Positions 23,922 through 36,796 of a stretch of DNA of 64,000 nucleotides are shown in pieces. The notes below the pieces were generated by a model. The model did not search any database. It was given only the letters and a program-made list of their open reading frames with translations, and was not told the origin of the DNA. The stretch covers positions 1 to 64,000 of the forward strand of contig ML769393.1 of NCBI GenBank assembly GCA_009733575.1, written 5' to 3'. Numbering within the stretch: position 1 is the stretch's first letter; each line of letters opens with the position of its first letter. The position numbers and the translations under genes are program-made. This DNA comes from Gymnopus androsaceus JB14 (Eukaryota; Basidiomycota; Agaricomycetes; Agaricales; Omphalotaceae).

Positions 23922-23935
23922 CCTTTTATACGAGC
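23922..23935 (-). promoter_or_regulatory. TATA-like box upstream of metallothionein
   Basis: The minus strand reads TATAAAAGGACATG here, about 90 nt before the metallothionein start. Metallothionein genes are usually inducible and TATA-dependent, which fits. No metal-response element could be confirmed. Confidence 0.4.
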
Positions 23936-23989
23936 CCGTCCGTATCCATTAACTCGCGCATGACCACGGGTCTGTTCCGGTGCATCCAA

Positions 23990-24035
23990 AAAGTGTCTCA
24001 TGTAGATTGGTCGCATGTAGATTGGTCGTGTTCCT
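23990..24035. repeat. Short direct repeat upstream of metallothionein
   Basis: CATGTAGATTGGTCG occurs twice in tandem (about 23999 and 24014). It lies in the upstream region of the metallothionein gene, so it could be regulatory or a simple duplication. Confidence 0.5.
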
Positions 24036-24039
24036 TCGT

Positions 24040-24640
24040 GTTCTCTTCTCTCGATTATTGGAGATTAGCCGAACTTAAAAAACGCCCCGTCTACTCGACA
24101 TGTTGTTGGTGCCCAATAGTGGCGATTTTGCTATTCTCCTTGCATGGCGACTCAGCTCAACCTGTGGCAGTAAAGACTCATTAGTCAGTCTTAGAAGCAA
24201 TCCCCGTCACGTTTACTAGCCAGGAAGTAAAACAAAGTTGTGAGGTCGAGACTCGAGAGCCAGGTCGCGCCAAGTTCCGTAGCCTGGCCGCACCTTAAGC
24301 TTGTCAATTAATGACTCCCAGTTACACCCTTCAAACCCCCTCCGGTGCCCTCTTCGTCCATGAAGCTTCTCTTGGAGTATATAGTCGGCGGAGCCTTACT
24401 AGGCCCAAATAGTCGATGGTAACTGCACATGGTTCAAATTTACACTCCTGTAAGCCTATCGCCTACTGTTCATTGAACATCTTCGGGGACCAGATAACTA
24501 AGGTTGGTTAGTCAGTATCCAGCAAAGAAAAATGCGAGGAAATGAAGCATGGATCAGATACTTACACAATCCGAAACTCATCGCTCATTGGGATATTACT
24601 ATAGGTCTTCATTATCCTATGTATTGCCTCGCATTAAGCA
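24040..24640. other. Intergenic region
   Basis: Between the metallothionein promoter and the 3' end of the LARP7-like gene. No supported gene. Confidence 0.4.
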
Positions 24641-26635
24641 CTAAGAAGAAGAATCCAACCCCTTTTGCTTCATCTTCCGCTTTCTCTTTCCCTGTTTAGC
24701 ATCCTCCGGACATTCCTCTGTCGTGCCCTTCGCTGTAATCTCCGCATTAAACACTACGCTGTCTTCTCCCTCCCCATGAGCGGCCTTATCACTTCTACCG
24801 CTCCATTCTTCTGTTTCTAGCTGCCCATTATCGTTAGTCATACTCAAGTTCCGCTTCTTTGGCCTTGACGTCGTATCGATTGCCATCCGTCGAATTCCGG
24901 AGGAGCAGCACTAGCACTTGCTCTGGGATTCGCAGAGGCGGTGGAGATAGCCTTCCGTACGGCTTCCTGCCTAAGCTTCAACGGGACTTTCTCCCAGTAT
25001 ATCTTTTCTCTTGTGCCTTGGACGAGCTCCACGAAAATATTGAGCTGAGAAGAAGAAGGTGCTCCATTATCATCCAATGGCCCCTTCTGCACTAGACGAT
25101 GTTCCTCGAAATACGTTTGGAGGATGCGAGCATCAGAGGGTGAAGCGAGTCGGAGATGACAGGTATCTGTTCCTTTGGTGTAATCAATGTAATCGATACC
25201 GCTAGTATTGGCACTAGAACTCATATCCGTCGTCTCTTCTCGTCGGCCAAGTAATGCTTTAGTGAAAAGCGCACGAAGAGTGGTTTTGTTGGTTCCGGAA
25301 TGGATGTTGCGGATGAAGAGGAGACAGTTCGGAGGGTACGGAGAGGACGGGGTTAAGGGAAGCGTGCTTGTGGTTGGCAGAGAATTGGAGGAAGCAACTG
25401 GAGCAGGAGCAGGGACGGCAGCGAAATACTCTTGACCTCCATTTTCTTTTTCCTCTTCCTCATCGAATTCATTATCATCATCTCGAACTTCCTCTTCTGC
25501 TGCATGTACTCCCATTTCTTGCTGCTGCTCCTGCTCTCTGAAAACCTCATCCAAAAGCTTCTGTCTCCATGCGACGTACTCCTCCTTCAGTGAGTCCCAC
25601 TGCGCCTTGGGGAGCGAGCGAAACCCGTATTTCTGTGCTTCGTTAATGGAAATGGGATCAGCAGGTACGCTCATAGAGTCAGCTTGTACTGGCGTGGTTG
25701 TGGCCGTTGAGCAGGGTGGGTTCTTCGAGGAATGACGGTCCCAGTTCCACTTCCGACTCAAGTGAGTCACCTGCTCGATGGAAGAAAACACGACGAATGC
25801 GAAACCTTTGCATCTATGCTTTGGTTTCTTGTTGTGCAAAGGACCGTCAGCGTCAAGGTGATGCGGCGGGAAGGAAATTCGCTGTATTTTGAACTTTGAT
25901 TCTGGCGTAGAGATACTTTGAATGAACCGATAAATCCCTGCTGTAGTGCGAGAGCTTGGAGGGATGTTTTCCTATAAGGGCTCAGCTTGAGAAGCATTCA
26001 AATTCGAAGAAACTTACAATGTAGACAGTTCGTTGTGCCCAATAATCCCGCGTATACACTTCGCCTCCGGTTCCCGTTCCCTTCTTCGGACGAAGCTCAT
26101 ACATTCCTTCATCCATCTGAGAACTCGACGTTGAAGCCCAGTTGGACCACGTCGGGCCAGAAAGCACCATCCGAACTTCGATTTCGTCCTCAGCGTGCGT
26201 TCGGAGGGCTTTGACTATGCTGGCTTCCGAAGGCATTTTCGTTTTCGGTTTAAGAAATTCTTCCTTTAGAGGCGAATGTTTGAGGACGTATCTGAGAGGA
26301 AGAACTGTTCAGTGAGGTCGGGATGTGATGTTTAAACGTTTTCATGGAATCTTACATTGTCTCTCGCCGTCTGTATGCTCCTCAAGACGCCTCCGCATAT
26401 CTCCATCGGCCCATACAGCATAATCCGTCAAGGAAAGTATTATGAGGATAGCAAGATCTTCCGCAAAGGCTTGCAAGTTTTCGTCTGCTGGCGAAAGTGA
26501 AAGAGGCACCGGTGCAGAATGAGAGAAATGTGGCGGCGGAGCCAACGATGGCTCTGAATTTCGAGTGGAGGTCAGCGAGGCGGACGTCGTCGCCCTTTTG
26601 GTGCCAACTTTGCGCGGAACAAAAGCAAAGGACAT
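24641..26635 (-). CDS. LARP7-like La-motif/RRM/xRRM RNA-binding protein
   Basis: RNA-binding protein of the LARP7 group, whose members (for example Pof8 of fission yeast) bind telomerase RNA or U6/7SK-type RNAs. Order: Pro/Ser-rich start, La motif remnant (SLTDYAVWADGDMRRRLEE, then YVLKHSPL), RRM1 (RTVYIENIPPSSRTTAGIYR...CKGFAFVVF), acidic linker, and a C-terminal xRRM (NCLLFIRNIHSGTNKTTLRALF, DYIDY, then REKIYWEKVPLKLRQEA). Exons: 26635-26356, 26291-26018, 25971 onward. Exon 1 to exon 2 does not keep frame with the family (one base off near 26360). At about 24885 the frame can end (stop at 24844) or, with a one-base shift, continue into a Lys/Arg-rich tail to 24641. The xRRM is the strongest evidence. 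Confidence 0.8.
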
Positions 26636-26689
26636 GAGATATTGACGGCTAAGCTGGTCAGCGAGAGAAACCGGTAAAAATCTTTGTTG

Positions 26690-26765
26690 ATGAACTCAAA
26701 TATGATGGACCAAGGCAGGACTCAAACCTGCAACCTTTTCGTAACGACGCGCGCACAACACTGAC
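26690..26765 (-). tRNA. tRNA-like remnant (T-arm plus possible ACG loop)
   Basis: The minus strand contains a perfect T-arm, GCAGG-TTTGAGT-CCTGC (also a polymerase III B-box-like sequence). Upstream is a loop-like TTACGAA that would give anticodon ACG (Arg), and CTGTCAGTG resembling a D-arm/A-box. The acceptor ends pair only partly (CCAA with TTGG), and the spacing between anticodon loop and T-arm is too short for a normal tRNA. I read it as a degenerate tRNA or tRNA-derived piece, or a tRNA damaged by indels. Confidence 0.3.
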
Positions 26766-26839
26766 AGTATTTTGGCTACAATGTAACAGTACAAGTAACA
26801 AAGCATAAGTAACAAAGCATAATCTTCCTCCTCCTCCCC

Positions 26840-28785
26840 TCACCGACCCGGAGCACTAACAAATCTCGCCAAGTACTCTACCATCCCGCTTGTTTCCTCG
26901 CCTACTGGCCGGATCCATTCGGCTGGGAGGGAGAAACCATACTGCGAAAGGTGTTGGTAAGTTATAGGAATGGGAGAGAGAAATAAAGATGCTTGGAGAA
27001 GGGGATATCATATGTGAAGTACAGAGAACACTCACAGTTCCTGTATCCCTTAAATGAACCGCATAGCTATATTTGATTCCTGCCTTTTTGTACATCCAAG
27101 TCGATCACGTTTCCTGGTGCTCTGTGTAAAGTTCATCAGTATTGACCTTGACACGAAAGAAGGATGTCACAGAAACCCACTTATACAGCTGCTCGCACAA
27201 CGTCCCCACCCTTACCTTTGTGCCATGCACAAACCCAGTGCCTGCGCCGCGCCCGTCGCGGCCTCAAATTGATCCTCAGCGTCTCGCGGGTACTTGGTGC
27301 AGGAGTAGGAGTACGGCGGGGATACTACAAATGGGAGGATAAAGGATATTAGCAAACGCAATGTTGAATGGATAACAGTGACCCGGAAGTCAAAGAACGT
27401 TATACAAAAACGTACGCATTTGCCCATATGTCCTCAAATCCAGAAAAACTCGTAAATTTGGTAGCGTTGTGATGAAATTCGCGATATTGTTAACCTCGGG
27501 GGATTCGAATGGCCTGTGACCTGGGTACCAGTGGGAGCAAGGGTCGACAGGTGTTTTGTCTTTCGATTTTGTAGTGTTGTAAGGTAGCTCGGACTCGGTA
27601 TCAGTATCGATGTCTTCAAGATTATCCCCACCCCCAATAACATGTGCTTTCCATTTGTAGCCCTACATAGAAGGAAAAGAGTGTGATAAACGATGAGCTA
27701 CCTTTCGGAACACACGGGGCTACACTCACCCAGTTCCTACCCGTATCCAATCCCACGCACTTTGCATTTGGACCCATAACTTGCCGATTCTTATACCAAA
27801 ACCGATCTGCAATCATCCCCGGTTAGATACATCCTAGAGGATATGAAAGGAAGAGCGAACCCACCTTGCTCCCAGGTGAAAGCGTAACCATCAACGTTTG
27901 GTGTTGGAATGATATAAAAGTCCTGGCCAAAGTTAGAAGAGCAACGGTAAAGTAGAAACTTGAATAGCTTACAAACTTCTCTAGCAGCCCTTCAAGCGAT
28001 GTTACAAGGGCATGCGCGAGGTAGAGAGCCGTGGCAGTTGCAACCCACTGCAAAGTTCAAATGGTTGAGAAAGAACAAATAACAAGCCTGCGGTCGTACG
28101 TACCTCCCTTGCATGTTGAGCACCATTGATCACAAAACCCATCCTTCCTTTGCCTCCCGCATTCCTCGATAGCTTCAGCCCAAACAACTCCCGCGCCTCC
28201 GCACTATGGCCCAGTTTAATCACCGTCACTAGTTCAGGAAACGATTCCGCCAGTTCAGCAATAAACATATCAATCTCATAGTTGGGATGATAGCTTTCGT
28301 GGAATGTATTATTCGTTGGGCCAATCGTGGATAGGTTCCAATGGGTAAACGACTGTGATACTAATTTTGGAGGTGATGCATCTATCTCAGACGTCGTATA
28401 CCTTATCCCTTCAAGTTCCTTGGGCAATTTCTGCTCGGCATTCTCTGGAGAAAAGTAGATATCGACATGATTTGGTGTGAGCTGCCAGATATCGAGGTCG
28501 TGTGACTGGAATTATCCGCGATTAGCCAATCACATTTCAGTATTGGAGAAGACGATAAAGAGCGAGCATAGAACGATAGGGATAGTTAAGTGGCAAGTAT
28601 ATAAGTACCTGGGCAGCATCCAAAACGATACCTAGTGTATCCGGGTTGGAGAATCGTCGCAGTATTCCGGTAGAAGAACGCAAGTTTGAATTCGAATCCA
28701 AATTGAAAGACTGCTGATCAGCAGAAGATATACCAGTAAGCCCAGCTACCAGGGCAAGCACAAGCGTAATTGGCGAAATCCCCAT
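26840..28785 (-). CDS. ecm14: ECM14-like M14 carboxypeptidase homologue, probably inactive
   Basis: Secreted M14-fold protein. Signal peptide at the start (hydrophobic LVLALVAGLTGISSA), a propeptide-like part, then the peptidase domain. Exons: 28785-28609, 28505-28104, 28047-27973, 27922-27865, 27806-27730, 27662-27416, 27324-27216, then smaller 3' pieces to 26840. The zinc motif GAQHARE-W and PTPNVDGY are present. The third zinc ligand position reads DLRTYGQM (Arg where peptidases have His), and the catalytic Glu position reads VHLRDTGTYGF (His instead of Glu). These losses are typical of the ECM14 pseudo-enzymes linked to cell-wall organisation. Frame shifts are needed near 27215 and in GACTTGGATG near 27090. 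Confidence 0.87.
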
Positions 28786-28943
28786 TGCCTGTATCGCACG
28801 AACCTCTGAGATACGAGCTCACGATGAAGGTGAGAGAGAAAGTGGGAAGTTGAGCGCTTGGCGTTGAGTTACCGCAAACCGGACCGGGCGCTTATTTCGA
28901 CTGATCCGCTGTAATTTCCTCTTTCAACTTCAACAATCACGAA

Positions 28944-30319
28944 ATGAGCGATAGCTTCTCTGAAACCGACAGCACGTTTATTAGCACTGGGTCATTTAGC
29001 TCTACTATACCTGGAATCGGCGCTCTCTCTGGAAAGGCCATTAAACGATTTGGATCTGTTGTTGTGAAATCCGTGGATGCCATCCTCATTCGTAGACGAC
29101 TGGTTCAGATTGAGGACGTTCTCGGACAGAGATCTGATGGTATGCCCGATTCCTGTGATATTGAGGCTCTTTACAGTGATCTACTAGAGTTGGCTGCGTA
29201 CGTTAGCGTTCACCTTACTAAATTTGCTCTAATTCATATTGTATTGTGGCGTAGTCCTTCTTACAGCTTATCAGTCCGTACACGAGCGTTTCGCCTGATT
29301 ATGGGGAACATAGCAGGACTAGAGTTCAAAGCTCTTGCTGATGCTGTCGTGAACTGGGATTCCTTGTCCGAGTCTTGCGATTTGCTCAGTGATATGATTT
29401 CATGTTTACGGTTAGAAGGATGCTTGACGTGCGTGTTTTCTTTACTGAACCTTTCTGTATAGCTGACCATTGAAAAGAAATCTGGACGCGCCCGAAGCCA
29501 ATATCTTGCATGCTGCAGGAATAGATGCCTACAAGACCCGACTACCCTACACTTCATCCTCAGGATCAAGCCATTGTATCGCTTTCTTGTTGTTTGTTGC
29601 TTTATCAGTCTCGTTGAGCCAAGATTCAGGTTTCTCGAGAATACTAATGAAGCTCGACATGCTCCAGTTTATCACTGACATCCACCCTGGTATTCTCGAA
29701 CCGGGATTTCAATGGTCAAATCAGCTACTTCCGGCACAACTTGTGCTTCGTGCTTTGCTCGAAAAATTGGATTCTGATAATGACAGTTTGTATGTTACCA
29801 AGATACAGAAACTCTTGAGTGCTGATTTGCCTTCGTCGCGGAAACCGATTCACCCAAAAACTACTGAGTCGTTTCTCATGAATGCTCCCATGGTAAGCCT
29901 TGGATTGTCTAGCACTATCAAGTGAACTAATTTGAAGATCTTTCACCCTCGAATAAGATTGCGTTACTTGCCCAAAAGTTACGCAGCCTACCCTTGACAG
30001 GCTATTTCCCGACTCCCAGCCATCCCGAAGGAAACGCGACGACTGATAACCACGACTTTGGCTGTGGAGATATCATTAGTAAATTTCTGGCACCCAGCTT
30101 CATCATACGATGCAGCGGAAATCGCGACGCTCGAAATTACCCACCCGTCATAGATGAAGAACAAATTGAAGGTAAGTATTCAAAGATTTTACAGATCGCC
30201 GCATACTGACATGCCGCAGATATCATAAATGAGATATACGACACGTATCTCGTACGGGCACCAGCACTCCCGCAGGCGCCACTACAAGTTCACATCTCGG
30301 TCTCTATTGAGCACGATTA
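28944..30319 (+). CDS. Unknown protein, frames partly broken
   Basis: Starts at 28944 (SDSFSETDSTFISTG...) with a region containing KAIKRFGSVVVKSVDAILIR. An intron (29199-29265) joins in frame to SYSLSVRTRAFRLIMGNIAG and later SLSESCDLLSDMISCL. Beyond about 29430 the next coding-like piece (LQFITDIHPGILEPG, 29640-29900) lies in a different frame, so either introns are misread or one-base shifts are present. The probable end is near 30319. I do not recognise the family; helix-rich, no membrane segment. Confidence 0.5.
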
Positions 30320-32007
<1,688 letters not shown>

Positions 32008-32658
32008 GCAAGCGGCCTTTAATTGAAACCAAACCTGTTGGGTGGATTGCAGGGTGGAACGGGTAATGTGGACCATTACCATGGACAATTTTCTTCTCCT
32101 TCGATTCCGGGTTCGTTTCATATTCTGCATACCCCCCTTTCCTATATTCCCATTCACCGTGCTATTTCGTTCAGCTCTTATCCTTTTTATACGTACGTTA
32201 TACCGCAATAGCTATAAACCAACAAATTCTTTAGCTTACACTTTCCGACGTATCCACCTACTTACGATCAAAGTAGAGGTACAGGATACAATTAATACCT
32301 TTTCTCATCCCTCCACTCTCTTTGATCACGATGCTCTTCACGACACTTTGATGCTTTTCTTGACCCTGCTCGCATCCTTCATCCTTCGCACTGATCTCTT
32401 TCAAGCATCTTCATCTATCTTCATCATCAATTTATTCATCCGTCGTCGCACAGATTCATTCTTTCAATTACTCCAAGTCTCTTCATCTCTTGCTCAAGCT
32501 CTCGTTGTCGATATATATATATCCATGTACTATGTCTGTCAGTAAACTATTTTACAGTCTTCCTTTCTTCCCTATCTCTTCAATCTCACTCTGCGTATCA
32601 TCATAACCATCGAAGGCGATAAATCTTTACAGCCACTAAGTAGTTGAACAGTCTGGCT
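32008..32658. other. Convergent intergenic region
   Basis: 3' regions of the MAP kinase (plus) and the UCH gene (minus). Pyrimidine-rich, with a short (AT)n run near 32511-32521. No gene seen. Confidence 0.45.
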
Positions 32659-33644
32659 TCAGACACTGGCATGTCCGAGATACATCATGCTAAACTTGAT
32701 ACTGCTACTCTTCCCTATAAATTCTTCTCCGGCAATCCTAGCAACATCTTCAAGGAGATCAGTGCATTCACCGCGATCTACTGCAGCACTGCGACCGCCG
32801 TCAAGCTCTATCACACGTCCTGCAGTAGTACGGATAAAGCACGTATACGCCTGGTCCATACGATCATTCGTTTCTGGAAGTGGTACTTGACCTTTGTCTG
32901 CAACAGAGGCGTGAATCTCGCGAAAGATAGGCGTTTGCTCGAGGAGTCGCGATCGCTCAAGTGGTGGTTTACTTCGGCAAGCCTTGTAGAAAGTATCAAG
33001 CGGGGAGCCCTCCACTAGAGTCACGTCGGCCTAGTACAGGGGAAGTATTTGAGCGATAGAAATTATAATCTCGAAAGGACGAACATTGGCCAAACTGTGT
33101 ATGATAGCCATAGCGCCACATGCGTTATGAATCTAACTAGGACTCAGTTTAAATAATATCCAAAGAATCGTAATGCCCCTTACCGTTTGTTTCATCCAGA
33201 ACACGCTGCTATCAACGGGGTTACCCTCGCGCGCAATCTGTTCGTCCTCTTCGGCGCGCCTATAACGAGCCTCCGTCCACGGGAAAACCAGAATAACAGC
33301 TTTGACTGGTCTCGGAATCGTAGCCAGAAACTAACAATTAAATAATCGAAGCAAGAACTTAGCCAGCAGACAACGAATCTAACCAACCTCCGCGTCAAGT
33401 CCATACAGATCGTAAAACTGGTCACCAGAGCTGATGTCGAGACCGGCTTGGTTTGCCCACTATATATTGCGTGTTCTTGGTTAGCGATACGTACGTACAC
33501 CAGTTCAAGGATGACTTGCACTATTGAAAACCTACGGCCGCGCACCCATGCATACGATTAATCGGGAATTGTTTGGCGTATTAATGAAAGTTAATTACCA
33601 AAGGGTTAGATTCCAGCGGGATCCAGTCGGTATTGTCTGACATT
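32659..33644 (-). CDS. UCH-family ubiquitin C-terminal hydrolase homologue
   Basis: Cysteine-peptidase fold of the UCH (C12) family that trims small adducts from ubiquitin. Reading from 33644: N-terminal WIPLESNP, VFNSWANQAGL, FYDLYGLD, then IPRPVKAVILVFPW, the active-site region QTIHNACG (oxyanion Gln and catalytic Cys), GSPLDTFYKACRSKPPLERSRLL, EIHASVADKGQ, and the Asp site IELDGGR. The position that should hold catalytic His (family DLHFxCF) reads DQAYTCF, i.e. Ala. One extra base is needed in the AAAA run at 33600. The intron after VFNS begins GCAAGT, a GC-AG intron. With Cys kept and His lost, activity is doubtful. Confidence 0.85.
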
Positions 33645-33974
33645 TTATGTGAAAATTACTGAGAGTACTTGGAAAAAGGACGCGCGTTGCATGATGGATC
33701 TAATTAGGTCACTGGACCAACGTGAGTTATATCTGCTACACCGAAAAATCTTGAGGTTGCATTCAGAGTGACATGCCACAGTATAACATGACATGACATG
33801 AACATTCTGCACCTGCTACTTATTTCACATACTGACATGACATCTAGTATGAACATGAATTTCCAAGGGTCTGATCAAAACTTCCATAGCTTCAATGAAC
33901 TATCCCGCACCCTGGGTTGCCTTTTGTTCCGACGTACTGCGACTCCGATAGAGGAAGCAGTAATACCACCATCT

Positions 33975-35673
33975 TCACCGGCAAGGGAATCGCCAAGCTT
34001 CGTCGTCGGAATCGGAATCAGAGTCGGAGAAGCTACAGTCAAAGTCCCGAGATCCCGAGGTTGAAAGCAGTCGTGCGGAGGTAGGATGAAAAGCAACACT
34101 GCCAATAGAGTCTGGAAACGAAAGGTAAACATACGCTCATGTGGGATGCTAATAGTTTACCTTCGTGGGCGGGAAATACCAGGACCGGTGGTACGACGTC
34201 CTGCGTATTTACGCCAGGCAAAGTAGAGGATTCCGCGTCGTCAAGATTATACAGCAGTATATTTCTATCCTGTGAATGTAAGTCATGTCAGCTCACAGGG
34301 GAGGGAGGAGTTGAGACATGGGATACAGACTTGTCGTCCGACAGAAAGGTACCTCCCACTGACATCAATGTCAAATCGATGTTTCTGGTTGGTGGACTCC
34401 TTGAACCGCGATTCGTCTTCAGGGATGGAAGTAGATAGTGTAGGCGGCGAAAGCACAGGAGAGAATATCTTGACAGGTTGATCGACGTTGTATCGGATGT
34501 CCCAAGAGAAAATACGCATGTCTCGGCGAAAAGAGGCGTAAAGTAAATGGGGTTTCATGGGGTTGAATTGGAGCTGAGAAACAATCAGGGGACCGATGGA
34601 GAATAGTTATAGTTTGGACACGCACCTGCATCACACCAGCCCTCAATCCGCCGTCCAAGAACATTATTGGGACCTTTCCCTGCGACTCACTGAAGAGAGC
34701 AATGTTGGCGTGATTGGCGTTGAGGGTCCCAGCGGCGTAGATGTCTGATTCGTATGATGGACAGAACGCCAAGGCAGAGATCATACCTAGAAAGTCGGAT
34801 GGTGTAAAATAGGCATTTGGGATTGGTGCTGATACGCGCCTTTCAGACCATCCTTGCTGCTTTTACTTGGAGTAGTGGGCAGTCTAATACCCGCCCCAGG
34901 TGTAGCAATATCAAATACCTCGATAGCATCTTCGAAACCACAATACAGTCTGGTGTCTAGTCAGAAAAAATTAGGTGAAAAATCGGACAAGTAGACGTAC
35001 TGTTGCGCAGAGATATTAAAAGCCAGACTTTGCGGTGCTATGAAGCGTTCACGATGGTCAATTATAGGATATGATGCTCTGAGCTGGTACATTCAACACA
35101 AATTCACGAATCCGAATATACGAAAACTTGACTAACTCGTCCATCTAATGCATCAAAGAGTTTGACCGGAGATTCTCGTACAGAGGCAACAAAGCAGAAC
35201 GTCGCAGGATCTTGAGCCGACGCTGTTGGATACCATGCAAAGTCCACAATTGGCGCAGGCTGATGAAATTCTCGTTGTGGAGCTATGAAGTTGCCAGTTA
35301 TCACCCTGCCTAAACTCAATCAGAAGAGAATATGTACCATGGCCAGAAGCATATAGCTTTTCACTGCAATGAAGATAGACGTCAGATAGTTTTCACAAAG
35401 AAAAGAAGGAATCCCGTACGAAGTTCCCAACTGAAGCGAGCTATTTTCACATTGAGCCAGATATACAGAACCATCTGGACACCTAAACAGAAAGCATTAA
35501 ACTGGGTCCGTTGAGCATCTGCGTGGATAACGTGAGCATTCAGCGTACCATTTAGTCGTACGAGCGAAATTTTGGGCGAAATGCGGGTCTTTAGTCAACG
35601 TAAAGACTTCGTCCAGGATTGGGGGATGCGAGATATTGAATTGCGGTGGTTTCCAAGTGGAAAATTCGTCCAT
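33975..35673 (-). CDS. WRAP53/TCAB1-like WD40 protein
   Basis: Beta-propeller protein related to WRAP53 (TCAB1), which binds CAB-box scaRNAs and telomerase RNA in animals; yeast Swt21 is a relative. Several exons starting at 35673 (DEFSTWKPPQFN) and ending at 33975 after an Asp/Ser-rich tail. Characteristic pieces are CPDGSVYLAQCENSSLQL, PIVDFAWYPTASAQDPATF, ASVRESPVKLFDALDGR, LYCGFEDAIEVFDI, RLPTTPSKSSKDGLKG, NPMKPHLLYASFRRD and HRFDIDVSGRYLSVG. The GFEDxIEVFD and PTTPSKxSxDGLKG strings are diagnostic for this family rather than for generic WD40 proteins. Introns are about 50 nt. No clear frame problem. Confidence 0.85.
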
Positions 35674-35959
35674 AGTAGATTTTGAGCCTTATTTCATGAT
35701 GAGCTGATGAGTGTGGAAGTTCAAGTGTCGAGCGCTTAATATCCTGGAGGGGCGTTTAACGGACCACCTCACTCTTGTAATTATCGCTCCTCTTTGAAGT
35801 CTTTCTCAGCTCTCAACGATGTACTTTCCATGAGCCACTCCATGTGATTTGCTGGAATCCTACTGGTTCAAACTCTAGTCCTTTGGTCACCTGCTGAATG
35901 TATCAACACGGATTGGGGCTTTTCTTCTCTCTTTCTAATTTACATCCTGCTCCATATCT

Positions 35960-36767
35960 ATGCTCAGCCCAACACAAGCCAAAGTCCTTCTCTTCGTATA
36001 TGCTGAATGCGGACGGGTTACCGAGGATCAATTCCATGGTGAGTGTCATCTGTTCCGCTTCATTCGAAAAAGTGACTTGAACATGGGTCCTAGATTGGTA
36101 TGACAATGAACATGCACCCCTTCGACTCACAGTTCCTGGTTTCCTCTCTGCATCTCGATATAAAGCTCTAGACGCTCCACCGAAATCTTCTCCAAAATGG
36201 CTGGCGTTGTACGATCTAACATCCAAAGAAGTGATGCAAAGCCAGGCGTACAAGGATCTCCGCTTGAAAGCATCGGATAATGAGAGGCAGGTGGTCGGGA
36301 ACCTGGAGATGTTGAATCGCCGGGTGTACGAGTTGCTCTACTCTTCCAAGTCCGAGGCGGGTGATGGTGGAGAAAAGGCAGCCAAGTTCATGTATGTGGT
36401 CCATATGCAGGTTATGGGAAGCAAGGAAGGGACGGACCGCGCAGGACAGGAAAGTCATTTCATTGATTGGTACACATCGACCCGCATCCCTCTCCTTGTC
36501 CAGGTACCAGGGTATCTGCGCTCGCGTGTATATCGTCTCGCAGAGCATACAGAGCTTGCTGGGAGAGCTCCCACTACCAGCATCAACGAAAACACCCCAT
36601 ACAAGTTTCTTGCTATTCATGAGTGGTCCATGGATGGAGCAGTGGTTGTTGATTCCTCAGAGTTCAAGATGTGTATGACGGATGCGGAACCGTGGAAGAT
36701 GGAAGGTGAGGAGGTCGTAGCAGAGATGGAAGATAGATTGTTTGCATTGTACAAGGTCTTTGAGTAG
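35960..36767 (+). CDS. EthD-like dimeric alpha-beta barrel protein
   Basis: Two exons (35960-36038, 36094-36767) give 250 residues. The start is the ATG giving LSPTQAKVLLFVYAE; the intron falls within the family motif QFHDWYDNEHAPLRL. The fold repeats: a second half has HFIDWYTSTRIPLLVQVPGYLRSRVYRL. Such double EthD/Dabb-type proteins are common in basidiomycetes; some relatives take part in degradation or polyketide steps, but no substrate can be named here. It is convergent with the epoxide hydrolase gene, leaving only about 30 nt between stops. Confidence 0.75.
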
Positions 36768-36796
36768 AAAGTCCATACATATGTTCAATGAAGATT

